Shown here: in pieces, positions 16,281 through 24,681 of the stretch
How the letters are laid out: each line of letters opens with the position of its first letter
Numbering within the stretch: position 1 is the first letter of the stretch
DNA from: Longimicrobiaceae bacterium
Lineage (GTDB): Bacteria; Gemmatimonadota; Gemmatimonadetes; Longimicrobiales; Longimicrobiaceae
DNA length: 34,251 nucleotides
Assembly: GCA_035696245.1 (NCBI GenBank)
Contig: DASRQW010000431.1
Location: 1 to 34,251 of the forward strand
Reading direction: 5' to 3'
Notes under the pieces: model-generated
What the model saw: only the letters and a program-made list of their open reading frames with translations
Database searches by the model: none
What the model was told of the DNA's origin: nothing
Translations under genes and position numbers: made by a program

Positions 16281-16744
16281 GGAGCCGCCGTCTGAAGGTT
16301 GCGGCAAAATCGCCCTTCGCGGCCGGGCTGGCAAGTCTCCGGCCGCGCGGGCCGGGCGTATGTAGATGCGGGATGGACAGCTACGGCGCGAGCAATGCCG
16401 ACGAGCCGAGTAAGGATCTTCGCAGGCCTGCACTTGGGCGATGCCTGGCGACGGTAGATGGGGCGCCGCGGAGAGCCGATCCAGGCGGGCTCGGCAGATG
16501 GGGATGCTTCGTCGAACGTGCCGTGTCGAAGGATTCGTCGTTGCGGCATCGCCCAGGCAGGTAAACCCGCGGAGCTACGACGGCGCGAAGCCCGCCGTCT
16601 CGGGTTGCTGCCGCGGTGAGATCGCGGATGGTGATTGCACCGCTGCCGTGGAGGACGGCTGCGCATCGGCGGGATTGCCGCGGGGCGGGGAGGGGCGCAT
16701 CTTCCGCGGCTTACCACATCTCACGAAACGGAAGGACGCGGCGG
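16281..16744. promoter_or_regulatory. Divergent intergenic region with one palindromic repeat
   Basis: These 464 bases separate the divergent rnd and amidohydrolase genes. The region holds repeat copy C (16551-16600) and short GTAGATG motifs. Promoters for both genes must be here but I cannot point to clear -35/-10 boxes. No coding frame is convincing. Confidence 0.4.
16551..16600 (+). repeat. Dispersed palindromic repeat, copy C
   Basis: The element resembles copies at 1659 and 5046: a GGTAAACCCGCGG half-hairpin, GCTACGACGGC, then GCGAAGCCCGCCGTC. The first arm is degraded. It lies in a divergent spacer. Confidence 0.45.
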
Positions 16745-18322
16745 ATGGCGCAGCATCTACAGGCGGACCTGATCGTCGTCGCTCGGCGCATCCACGTGCT
16801 GGGCACGCACGCGCCGGTGGAGGCGTTGCTCGTGCGCGGCGGGCGGGTGGCCGCAGTCGGCACGGAGGCGGAAGTGCGGGCGGCGGCACTCCCCGGCGCG
16901 CGCATGGAGCACATGGGGGACGCGACCGTGACGCCCGGGCTCACGGACGCGCACGTGCACCTGTCCACGTGGGCGCTCGCGCGGAGGCGCGTGGACCTGA
17001 ACGCCGCGCGCACGCTGGCGGACGGCGTTGAAGCGGTCCGCGCCTTCGCCTCCGCGGGCGACGGGTGGGTGCGCGGGCTGGGCTGGGACGTGCACCGCTG
17101 GGGCGGGCTGCCCACGCGCGAGGCGCTGGACGCCGTCTGTCCCACCCGGCCGGTCTACCTTGAGAGTCACGACATTCACGCGGCGTGGCTCAATACCGAG
17201 GCGTTGCGTCGATGCGGCATCACCGCGGCGACGGCCGATCCCGAAGGCGGCGAGATCGTCCGCGACGCGGCGACCGGCGAGCCGACGGGCGTGCTGAAGG
17301 AGAACGCGATGCGGCTGGCCGCCCCGCATCTCCCGGACGCGGGCGCGGCGGAGATCCGCGAGGCGCTGCTGGATGCGCAGTGCGAGGCGCACCGGCTGGG
17401 GCTCACCGGCGTGCACTCGGTGGAGCGCGACGGGCTGGCGGATTTCACCGCGCTGCTCAACGATGGCCTGCTGCGCCTGCGCGTCCTGCAGACGGTCGCG
17501 CTGGACCGGCTGGACGCGGCCATCGAGCTGGGGCTGCGGAGCGGCCTGGGCGGCGAGTGGATCCGCCATGGCGGCGTGAAGATGTTTCTGGACGGCGCGC
17601 TGGGCTCGCGCACCGCGTGGCTGCGCGAGCCGTACGAGGGCACGGCGGACGAGCGCGGCATCCAGACGCTGCCCACCGACGAGTTCCGCGAGACGGTGCG
17701 CCGCGCGGCCGAGGCGGGCATCGCATCCACCGTGCACGCCATCGGCGATGCGGCGGTGGCGTCGGCGCTGGAGGTGCTCGGCTCCGCGCCACGCGTGGGG
17801 GCGATGCCGCACCGCATCGAGCACGTGCAGCTCTGCCCGCCGGACCTGTGGGAACGGGCGGCGCGCTCCGGCATCGTCGCGTCGATGCAGCCCGTGCATC
17901 TCCTGACCGACATCCCCGCGGCGGAGCGGCACTGGGGGCACGAGCGGTCGCGCGGCGCATATCCGTTCTCGCATCTGCTGGGCGGCGGGATGACGCTTGC
18001 GTTCGGCTCGGACGTGCCGGTGGAGACGTGCGATCCGCGGCCGGGCCTGTTCGCGGCCGTGAAGCGCGTAGGCTGGGACGGCGAGCCGGCGGAGCAGTGG
18101 TGGCCGGAGAACGCGCTTTCGGCGGAAGATGCGCTCCGCGCCTACACCGAGGGCCCCGCGATCGCATCCGGCGAGGAGGACCGCCGCGGCCGCCTGCTCC
18201 CCGGCTACGACGCCGACCTCGTCGCCTGGAACACCGACCCGCTCGCCTGCTCGCCCGACCAGCTTCGCGAGATGAACTGCACGTTCACGATGGTTTCGGG
18301 CGAGGTCGTGCACCGGGTGTAG
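16745..18322 (+). CDS. Amidohydrolase family 3, YtcJ-like metal-dependent hydrolase
   Basis: The protein has 525 aa. It starts with the small beta-sandwich typical of amidohydrolases (A-D-L-I-V-V-A-R-R-I, G-G-R-V-A-A-V-G). Then come the metal motif H70-V-H72 in T-D-A-H-V-H and the YtcJ-type G-G-V-K-M-F-L-D-G-A-L-G-S-R-T-A near residues 275-292. Later metal positions appear in H-A-I-G-D-A, R-I-E-H-V-Q and G-S-D-V-P-V-E. The C-terminal L-L-P-G-Y-D-A-D-L-V closes the sandwich. The family hydrolyses C-N bonds in varied substrates, so the substrate is unknown. GGAAGGA precedes the ATG at 16745. No signal peptide. Confidence 0.9.
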   Translation: MAQHLQADLIVVARRIHVLGTHAPVEALLVRGGRVAAVGTEAEVRAAALPGARMEHMGDATVTPGLTDAHVHLSTWALARRRVDLNAARTLADGVEAVRAFASAGDGWVRGLGWDVHRWGGLPTREALDAVCPTRPVYLESHDIHAAWLNTEALRRCGITAATADPEGGEIVRDAATGEPTGVLKENAMRLAAPHLPDAGAAEIREALLDAQCEAHRLGLTGVHSVERDGLADFTALLNDGLLRLRVLQTVALDRLDAAIELGLRSGLGGEWIRHGGVKMFLDGALGSRTAWLREPYEGTADERGIQTLPTDEFRETVRRAAEAGIASTVHAIGDAAVASALEVLGSAPRVGAMPHRIEHVQLCPPDLWERAARSGIVASMQPVHLLTDIPAAERHWGHERSRGAYPFSHLLGGGMTLAFGSDVPVETCDPRPGLFAAVKRVGWDGEPAEQWWPENALSAEDALRAYTEGPAIASGEEDRRGRLLPGYDADLVAWNTDPLACSPDQLREMNCTFTMVSGEVVHRV

Positions 18323-18400
18323 ATGCGCGGTGGGCAGCGCATCTCCCATCGCCGGACGATCTCCCTGCGCTTCGGAAGTTGTGTCGCCGGGGCGGACGCC

Positions 18401-18465
18401 GGTCTATGAAACCACCGGCTCCGAACTGCGGCCGTCCTTGCGGACGAGGCTCCACGCTGGCCGAG
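18401..18465 (+). repeat. TATAAAA-loop hairpin repeat, copy 1
   Basis: It contains the family core A-CCACCGGCT, then GAACTGCGG, CGTCCTTGCGGACG and an ACGC tail. The first hairpin is partly decayed (loop reads CTATGAA). The second small hairpin GTCC-TTGC-GGAC is intact. Same orientation as the copy at 18645. Confidence 0.7.
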
Positions 18466-18540
18466 ATTTCCACCCCAATGCCGATGCGCCACTGTTTTGA
18501 TGCTGCGTCGCGCTTCATCGCATGTGCAGCGAGGATGCCG

Positions 18541-18590
18541 GTCCGCAGGACCTTCGCAGTTCATAGCCGGGTGTTTTATACGCCCGGCGG
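18541..18590 (-). repeat. TATAAAA-loop hairpin repeat, inverted copy 3
   Basis: Read on the minus strand it gives a GCCGGGCG arm, TATAAAA, an arm ending CCCGGC, then TATGAACTGCGAAGGTCC. This is the same order of parts as the copies at 18401 and 18645 but in opposite orientation. It lies between them. Confidence 0.65.
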
Positions 18591-18644
18591 TTGCAGCGTG
18601 CTTGTTCGCTGCGGATCGCCGGAGAAGCCCGTGCGGAGAGCCCG

Positions 18645-18710
18645 CCGGTGGTATAAAACCACCGGCTGAGAACTGCGGTCGTCCTTCGGACGAAAGATTC
18701 CGCGCGCGTC
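18645..18710 (+). repeat. TATAAAA-loop hairpin repeat, copy 2
   Basis: The best-preserved copy. It has an 8-bp palindrome GCCGGTGG-TATAAAA-CCACCGGC, then TGAGAACTGCGG and a second hairpin CGTCC-TTC-GGACG. Together the three copies fill most of the spacer (18323-18801) before the sirtuin gene. I see no gene in this spacer. Confidence 0.75.
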
Positions 18711-18801
18711 TGCCGGTGTCGCTCGTGCGAGATTTTCGAGAAGCGCTTCGGCACTCGAGCCGAGTGGATGGTCGCTGTGAATCGGCGGATGAGGAGGGGC
18801 G

Positions 18802-19563
18802 ATGACGACGGAGGGGCTGGACCGGGCGGCGGAGTGGATCGCGAGGGCGGAGCGGGTGGTGGTGTCCACGGGCGCGGGGATGTCGCGGGAGAGCGGCATC
18901 CCGACGTTCCGCGACGCGATGGAGGGGCTGTGGGCGCAGTACGATCCGCAGGAGCTGGCGACGGAGGCGGGCTTCCGCGCGAACCCGCGGCGGGTGTGGA
19001 GCTGGTACGCGCACCGGCGGCGGCAGATCGAGAAGTGCGAGCCGCACGCGGGGCACTACGCGCTGGCGGAGATGGCGCCGCTGGTCCCGCATCTCACGCT
19101 CGGCACGCAGAATGTGGACGGCCTACACGCGCGCGCCGGATCGCCGGACGTTATCGAGCTTCACGGCAACATCACGCGCGCGAAGTGCCTGGACCACGGC
19201 CACCCGTTCGCCGGCCCGCTCTCGTCCGAGGCGGAGGACGAGGACCCGCCGCCGTGCCCTGTCTGCGGGTCGCCGCTGCGGCCGGACGTCGTCTGGTTCG
19301 GCGAGATGCTCCCGGAGGGCGGGCTGGAGCGGGCGCGCGCGGAATCCGAGCGCTGCGGCGTGATCCTCGTGGTCGGCACGTCCGGCACCGTCTGGCCCGC
19401 GGCCGAGCTGCCGTACGTCGCGCAGGCGGCCGGCGCGCGCATCGTGGAGATCAATCCGGAGCCCAGCGAGGTAACCGCCGCGGCGGACCTTTTCGTGCAG
19501 GCTCCCGCGGGCGTGGCGCTGCCCGCGCTGCTCGCCCGGCTACGCGAGGCGCGCGACGGGTGA
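18802..19563 (+). CDS. NAD-dependent protein deacylase, sirtuin (class III-like)
   Basis: The protein has 253 aa. NAD-binding and catalytic motifs are all present: G-A-G-M-S at 24-28, T-Q-N-V-D-G-L-H at 102-109, and catalytic His121 in E-L-H-G-N. Y69-A-H-R72 fits the Y-x2-R pair that selects succinyl or malonyl lysine in class III sirtuins such as SIRT5 and CobB. The zinc site is unusual: C152-x2-C155 is normal, but the first half reads C129-L-D-H132, so His may replace the usual Cys. It would remove acyl groups from cytosolic lysines using NAD. GAGGAGGGG precedes the ATG at 18802. Pyruvate kinase follows after 151 nt. Confidence 0.93.
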   Translation: MTTEGLDRAAEWIARAERVVVSTGAGMSRESGIPTFRDAMEGLWAQYDPQELATEAGFRANPRRVWSWYAHRRRQIEKCEPHAGHYALAEMAPLVPHLTLGTQNVDGLHARAGSPDVIELHGNITRAKCLDHGHPFAGPLSSEAEDEDPPPCPVCGSPLRPDVVWFGEMLPEGGLERARAESERCGVILVVGTSGTVWPAAELPYVAQAAGARIVEINPEPSEVTAAADLFVQAPAGVALPALLARLREARDG

Positions 19564-19714
19564 CCGGCGGGCGCTGGGTTCGGGCACGGGCCCTTGCCAC
19601 CGCCGCCGCGCGCGGCCCAATTTGCCGTTCGTCCGGACACGCGGACCGCCCTGCGCGGGCCCGCTGCCTGCCCGGAACCCGTTCGAAGCACAGCCGTTTC
19701 CTGCTCTGGTACCG

Positions 19715-21133
19715 ATGAACCGACGCACCAAGATCGTCTGCACGCTGGGTCCCTCGTCCTGGTCTCCCGAACGCATCGACGCGCTGATCGCCGCCGGGAT
19801 GGACGTGGCGCGCATCAACTTCTCGCACGGCGAGCTGGAGCGGCACGCCGAGACCATCCGCAACGTGCGCGAGGCCGCCGTCCGCGCCGGCCGCCCCATC
19901 GCCGTGCTCGGCGACCTGCAGGGCCCCAAGATCCGCGTGGGCGTCCTTCCCGAGCCCGTCACGCTGGAGCCCGGCGACGCCGTGGTCTTCGCGCCCGAGG
20001 GCGAGCACACCGGCACCGAGCTGCCCACCACCTTCCACGAGCTGTCGCAGGACGTGGACGTAGGCGACGTCGTCCTCCTCGCCGACGGGCTGATGGAGCT
20101 GATCGTGGAGGACGTGCAGGCGCCGCGGGTGAAGATGCGCGTGATCCACGGCGGCATCCTCACCAGCAACAAGGGCATCAACCTGCCCGGCGTGCGCGTG
20201 AGCGTGCCGTCGCTCACCGCCAAGGACCTGCGCGACCTGGACTTCGCGCTGGAGCAGGGGGTGGACTACATCGCCCTCTCCTTCGTCCGCGCCGCCGAGG
20301 ACGTGCTGGACCTGGTGCACCGCATCCCCCCCGGCGGCCCGCTGGTCGTCGTCAAAGTCGAGAAGGGGCTCGCGCTCGACAATCTCCAGCCCATCCTCAA
20401 CGCCAGCGCGGCGGCGATGGTGGCGCGCGGCGACCTGGGCGTGGAGCTGCCGTTCGAGCGCGTGCCGCTGGCGCAGAAGCGGATGATCCAACTCGCCAAC
20501 CTCTCCAGCCGGCCGGTGATCACGGCCACGCAGATGCTGGAGAGCATGATCGAGAACCCGCGCCCCACGCGCGCCGAGGCGTCGGACGTGGCGAACGCGA
20601 TCATCGACGGCACCGACGCGGTGATGCTCTCGGCGGAGACGGCAACGGGCAAGTTCCCCGTTCAGGCCGTGCAGTCGATGGTGCGCATCGCCCAGGAGAT
20701 CGAGGACTCCCACATCCTGGAGGCGGGGCCGCACTACGACATCCCCATCGAGCGTTCGGAAGACGGCACCACGCCCACCGAGCGCGCCATTGCCGGCGCG
20801 GTGGTGGAGGCCGTCCGCCGCCTCAACGCGCCGCTCATCCTCACCTTCACCAGCAGCGGCTCGACGGCGCGCGTCGTCTCCTCCTTCCGCCCGCCGGTGC
20901 CGATCCTGGCGCTGGCCGACTCGCAGCGCACGTGCAACCAGCTCGCGCTGGTGTGGGGCGTGATCCCCGTGCTGTGCTCGGAAGAGGCGACTTTCGAGGA
21001 GATGCTGGAGTGCGGGCGGGAGACGGCGGTGAAGCTGGGGCTGGCGAAGAAGGGCGACCGCGTGGTGCTCACCGCCGGCCTGCCCATGCACGTGGCCGGC
21101 ACCACCAACCTGCTGCGCGTAGAGGAGCTGTGA
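19715..21133 (+). CDS. pyk: Pyruvate kinase
   Basis: The protein has 472 aa and begins R-R-T-K-I-V-C-T-L-G-P-S-S, the family N-terminus. Further motifs are R-I-N-F-S-H-G (33-39), D-L-Q-G-P-K-I-R (67-74), catalytic Lys214 in V-V-V-K-V-E-K, A-R-G-D-L-G-V-E, A-T-Q-M-L-E-S-M and M-L-S-A-E-T-A. The last 120 residues form the regulatory C-domain with the T-S-S-G-S-T-A-R phosphate loop. It converts phosphoenolpyruvate and ADP to pyruvate and ATP. Length is standard. The ATG at 19715 begins the conserved fold. Glucose-6-phosphate isomerase lies two genes downstream, giving a small glycolysis block. Confidence 0.97.
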   Translation: MNRRTKIVCTLGPSSWSPERIDALIAAGMDVARINFSHGELERHAETIRNVREAAVRAGRPIAVLGDLQGPKIRVGVLPEPVTLEPGDAVVFAPEGEHTGTELPTTFHELSQDVDVGDVVLLADGLMELIVEDVQAPRVKMRVIHGGILTSNKGINLPGVRVSVPSLTAKDLRDLDFALEQGVDYIALSFVRAAEDVLDLVHRIPPGGPLVVVKVEKGLALDNLQPILNASAAAMVARGDLGVELPFERVPLAQKRMIQLANLSSRPVITATQMLESMIENPRPTRAEASDVANAIIDGTDAVMLSAETATGKFPVQAVQSMVRIAQEIEDSHILEAGPHYDIPIERSEDGTTPTERAIAGAVVEAVRRLNAPLILTFTSSGSTARVVSSFRPPVPILALADSQRTCNQLALVWGVIPVLCSEEATFEEMLECGRETAVKLGLAKKGDRVVLTAGLPMHVAGTTNLLRVEEL

Positions 21134-21181
21134 GCGCAGCGGCCGCGCGCGGGCCCCGCGGCTGACGCGCGCGCGGCGGCG

Positions 21182-21967
21182 ATGAGGCTGCGCTTCCTGG
21201 GCACGGGCACGTCGTTCGGCATCCCCGTCATCGGCTGCCCGTGCGCCGTGTGCCACTCGGCCGACGAGCGAGACCGGCGCACCCGCCACGCGGCGCTGCT
21301 GGAGGATGGCGGACGCCGCCTGCTGGTGGACACGCCGCCCGAGCTTCGGCTGCAACTCCTCGCAGCGGGAGTGGGCGACGTGGACGCCGTCTGGTACACC
21401 CATTGCCACGCCGACCACGTGCACGGGGTGGACGACCTGCGCGCCTTCTCCATCCGGCGCACGACGGCGCTGCCGGTGTACGCGTCGGCGTCGTGCGTGC
21501 GGTCGCTGGAGTCGCGCTTCGACTACGTGTTCGACCCGTCGATCCGCCCCATCGAGGGCACCAGCAAGCCCGAGGCGGAGCTGCGCGCCTTCCACGCGTA
21601 CCAACCCCTCGACGTCGCCGGCTTCCGCATGCTGCCGCTGCCGGTGCCGCACGGGCACGTGGAGGCGTACGGGTTCCGCGTGGGCGGCCTCGGCTACGTC
21701 ACCGACGCCAAGTCGCTGCCGGAGGCGACGATCGCCGCGCTGGAAGGGGTGGACGTGCTGGTGCTGAACGCGCTGTGGTACGGCGACCCGCACCCCACGC
21801 ACTTCACGATCGAGGAAGCGGTGGAGGCCGCCCAGCGCATCGGCGCGCGCGCGACGTACCTCACGCACCTCACCCACCGCGTGGGCCACCGCGAGCTGGA
21901 GGACAAGCTCCCGGCGGGCATCCACCCCGCGTACGACGGGCTGCTGGTGGAGATCGGGGAGGGCTGA
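21182..21967 (+). CDS. MBL-fold metal-dependent hydrolase, PhnP-like
   Basis: The protein has 261 aa. It starts F-L-G-T-G-T-S-F-G-I-P-V-I-G-C and carries C19, C21 and C24 in G-C-P-C-A-V-C, the extra zinc site of PhnP-type phosphodiesterases. The main metal motif is T-H-C-H-A-D-H at 73-79. Later metal positions include P-H-G-H near 157, V-T-D-A-K near 178 and T-H-L-T-H-R near 245. PhnP cleaves cyclic ribose phosphate in phosphonate use, but no other phn gene is nearby, so the substrate may differ. It begins 48 nt after pyk and is probably co-transcribed. Confidence 0.9.
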   Translation: MRLRFLGTGTSFGIPVIGCPCAVCHSADERDRRTRHAALLEDGGRRLLVDTPPELRLQLLAAGVGDVDAVWYTHCHADHVHGVDDLRAFSIRRTTALPVYASASCVRSLESRFDYVFDPSIRPIEGTSKPEAELRAFHAYQPLDVAGFRMLPLPVPHGHVEAYGFRVGGLGYVTDAKSLPEATIAALEGVDVLVLNALWYGDPHPTHFTIEEAVEAAQRIGARATYLTHLTHRVGHRELEDKLPAGIHPAYDGLLVEIGEG

Positions 21968-22004
21968 GGCGGGGGCCCTCACCTGGCTCGTTCCTCGCCT
22001 GTCC

Positions 22005-22022
22005 TCTCCCGCAAGCGGGAGA
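22005..22022. repeat. Perfect short palindrome in the pgi upstream spacer
   Basis: TCTCCCGC-AA-GCGGGAGA, 8-bp arms with a 2-nt loop, 38 nt after the MBL hydrolase gene. It could be a weak terminator stem or a dispersed repeat part. No T-run follows. Confidence 0.5.
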
Positions 22023-22179
22023 AGAAACGAAGCCGTTGGTGCCATTCCGGAGCAGCGTTGCGCGATTCGCAACGGCCTGCGCCCGGGGCCGGCGGTCGAG
22101 ACGGCGTCCACGGACACGCGGCCTCCGCCAAACCGCGTTGAGCTTCGCGCACATGGCCTCCGCCCGCCTGGAACAGGCT

Positions 22180-22209
22180 CCCCTCCCCCAGGCAGTTTTG
22201 GGGGAGGGG
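22180..22209. repeat. Polypurine/polypyrimidine inverted repeat before pgi
   Basis: CCCCTCCCCC and GGGGGAGGGG form a perfect 10-bp stem around a 10-nt loop, and the G-rich run continues to about 22222. It ends 46 nt before the pgi start. With the palindrome at 22005 it frames a 288-base spacer that otherwise shows nothing. Confidence 0.5.
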
Positions 22210-22255
22210 CTGGGGGAGGGGGCCCGCCTTACATCCACTCCGAGAGGCATCGCCC

Positions 22256-23671
22256 ATGGCTGGCAGCGATTCGATCGTCCTGGACTACAACAACATGCTG
22301 GCGCCGCGGCTGGGCGGCGGGCACGGCGTGGACCCGGCCGACTTCGCGGGGATGGCGGAGCGCTTCAAGGCCGCGCACGCGGATGCGGAGACGCGCCGCC
22401 AGGCGGGCGAGCTGGGCTTCTTCGAGCTGGTGGAGGGCGGCGAAACGCTGCGGTCGATCCAGCAGTTCGCCGAGGGGCCGGGGCAGGCGTTCAGCACCAT
22501 CGTGGTGCTCGGTATCGGCGGGAGCGCGCTGGGGACGATCGCGCTGCGGACGGCGCTGCTGGACCCGTACTGGAACGAGCTGGACGACGAGGGGCGCGAC
22601 TTCTTCCCCCGTCTCTACGTCCTGGACAACATCGACCCGGCGACCTTCGCGGCGTTCCTCAAGCGCATCGACCTGGCGAAGACGCTCTTCAACGTGGTCT
22701 CCAAGTCCGGCGGCACGGCCGAGACGATGAGCCAGTACCTCATCATCCGCGACCTGCTGGAGGCCCAGCTCGGCGAGCACTATCGCGGCCACCTCCTCTT
22801 CACCACCGATCCCGAGAAGGGCGTCCTCCGCCAGATCGCGAAGGCGGAGGGCATCGCCACGCTGCCCATCCCCGGCAACGTGGGCGGCCGCTTCTCCGTC
22901 CTCTCCGCCGTGGGCCTGCTGCCTGCGGCGATGGTGGGCATCGACGTTGGCGAGCTGCTCGCGGGCGCCAAGGCGATGGCGGAGCGCTGCGCGACGGACG
23001 ACCTGGCGAAGAACCCCGCCGGTGCCTACGCCGCGCTCCAGTACTTGGCGGACACGAAGGCCAGGGCGCCCATTCACGTGATGATGCCGTACTCGGACCG
23101 CCTGCGCGACGTGGCGGACTGGTTCCGGCAGCTGTGGGCGGAGAGCCTGGGCAAGGCGAAAGGCCGCGACGGCGCCGACGTGCACGTGGGCCCCACGCCG
23201 GTCAAGTCGCTGGGCGCGACCGACCAGCACTCGCAGGTGCAGCTGTACGTGGAAGGCCCGTTCGACAAGACGATCACCTTCCTCTGCGAGCGCGATGGCG
23301 GCGACGACGTGCCGATTCCGTCGCGCTACCCGGAGCACGGAGAGCTCAGCTACCTGGGCGGCCACTCGCTCGGCGAGCTGCTTCGCACCGAGATGCTGGC
23401 GACCGAGGCGGCGCTGGCGAAGCGCGGACGGATGAGCATGACGCTGGAGATCCCGGCGGTGGACGCCCGGTCGCTGGGCGCCCTCTTCTTCCTGCTGGAG
23501 GCGGCCACGGTGTACGCGGGCCACTTCTACGGCATCGACGCCATGGACCAGCCGGGCGTGGAGCTGGGCAAGCAGCTCACGTACGGCATCATGGGCCGCC
23601 CCGGCTTCGACGAAGCCAAGCAGGAGTGGGAAGGCCGCGAGCCCAAGCGGGAAGACTGGACGATCCGTTGA
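22256..23671 (+). CDS. pgi: Glucose-6-phosphate isomerase
   Basis: The protein has 471 aa. It has the sugar-isomerase (SIS) phosphate loops V-L-G-I-G-G-S-A-L-G near 83-92 and V-S-K-S-G-G-T-A-E-T near 150, then P-G-N-V-G-G-R-F-S near 215, and the signature around D-Q-H-S-Q-V-Q-L near 325. The last part carries L-G-K-Q-L-T-Y near 440 with the catalytic Lys region. It interconverts glucose-6-phosphate and fructose-6-phosphate. The length is of the shorter bacterial type rather than the 550-aa enterobacterial form. Its stop overlaps the next gene's start. Confidence 0.95.
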   Translation: MAGSDSIVLDYNNMLAPRLGGGHGVDPADFAGMAERFKAAHADAETRRQAGELGFFELVEGGETLRSIQQFAEGPGQAFSTIVVLGIGGSALGTIALRTALLDPYWNELDDEGRDFFPRLYVLDNIDPATFAAFLKRIDLAKTLFNVVSKSGGTAETMSQYLIIRDLLEAQLGEHYRGHLLFTTDPEKGVLRQIAKAEGIATLPIPGNVGGRFSVLSAVGLLPAAMVGIDVGELLAGAKAMAERCATDDLAKNPAGAYAALQYLADTKARAPIHVMMPYSDRLRDVADWFRQLWAESLGKAKGRDGADVHVGPTPVKSLGATDQHSQVQLYVEGPFDKTITFLCERDGGDDVPIPSRYPEHGELSYLGGHSLGELLRTEMLATEAALAKRGRMSMTLEIPAVDARSLGALFFLLEAATVYAGHFYGIDAMDQPGVELGKQLTYGIMGRPGFDEAKQEWEGREPKREDWTIR

Positions 23672-24588
23672 GCCTGGACGGAAACCCGTACGCCGGGCGG
23701 CATCTCGTCGTCCTGAACCCGGCGGCCGGCCAGCAGGACCCGGCCCGCGTGCGCCGCCAGCTAGGCGGCGCATTCGCCGTTCGGGGGGCCGCGTTCGATA
23801 TCGTGGAGACGGCGGGGCAGGGAGATGCGGAGCGGTTCGCCCGCCGCGGCGCGGAGCTGGGCTACCGCGCGGTGGTCGCCGTCGGCGGCGACGGCACGGT
23901 GGGCGAGGTCATCACCGGGCTGGCGGGCACGGATGTGCCCCTGGCGCTGGTGCCGCGCGGCACCGGCAACCAGGTCGCGCACAACCTGGGCATCCCGCGC
24001 GCTCTGGACGCGGCGGTGGAGGTCGCCGTCAACGGCCGGCCCGTGCCGTTGGACGTGGGGCAGCTGGACGACGGGCGCTACTTCGCGCTTGCGGCCGGCG
24101 CCGGGCTGGACGCGGAGGTCATCGCCGCCGCCACGCGCAAGATGAAGGACCGCTGGGGCTTCGGTGCCTACCTGCTCGCCGGCCTTCGCGTGGGCGTCGT
24201 GCCGCGCCCGGCGCTCTACCGCATCACGGCGGACGACGAGACGCTGGAGGTGGAGGCGTCGATGGTGCTGGCGGCGAACGTGGGGCAGTTCGTGTCGCCG
24301 TACTTCCCCGTGGGCGTGAGCATCGGGCCCGCGGTGTCGTTCAGCGACGGGCTGCTCGACGTGTGCATCTTCGCGCCGCGCACGGTCACCGACATGGCGG
24401 GCGTCCTCTGGCGCGTCGCCAGCGGCCGCTACGCCGGCGACGACCGCATGATCTACCTGCAAGCCCGCGAGGTCCGCATCGAGTCCGATCCCCCCGTCGT
24501 CACCCAGGTCGACGGCGAGCTCGTCGGCCAGACCCCGCTCGTCGCGAGGGCGATTGCGGCGGGTGCGTACGTACTGGTACCGCGGTAG
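23668..24588 (+). CDS. Diacylglycerol/lipid kinase family protein
   Basis: The protein has 306 aa from a TTG at 23668 that overlaps the pgi stop (TTGA). V-V-L-N-P-A-A-G opens the kinase fold and G-G-D-G-T at 73-77 is the nucleotide-binding signature, followed by P-R-G-T-G-N near 101. The second domain has G-A-G-L-D-A-E and D-G-L-L-D-V-C, and ends in V-D-G-E, all typical of the YegS/DagK/BmrU family. Family members phosphorylate diacylglycerol or related lipids at the membrane face; the exact lipid is uncertain. The start is inferred from the tight overlap and first fold residues. No ATG lies near. Confidence 0.87.
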   Translation: MSLDGNPYAGRHLVVLNPAAGQQDPARVRRQLGGAFAVRGAAFDIVETAGQGDAERFARRGAELGYRAVVAVGGDGTVGEVITGLAGTDVPLALVPRGTGNQVAHNLGIPRALDAAVEVAVNGRPVPLDVGQLDDGRYFALAAGAGLDAEVIAAATRKMKDRWGFGAYLLAGLRVGVVPRPALYRITADDETLEVEASMVLAANVGQFVSPYFPVGVSIGPAVSFSDGLLDVCIFAPRTVTDMAGVLWRVASGRYAGDDRMIYLQAREVRIESDPPVVTQVDGELVGQTPLVARAIAAGAYVLVPR

Positions 24589-24681
24589 GCGAGCGGGAGC
24601 CAGGCGTTGACCGCGATAGGAGGGCTTCCCGACGGTCGAACTCGCGTCAGACGCCGGAATTTCAGCCCAAGGAGCAGGCAG

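Noticed and set aside
19451-22117. An 888-codon minus-strand open frame
   Set aside because: It is opposite pyruvate kinase and the MBL hydrolase and shows only GC-driven His/Arg/Val composition.
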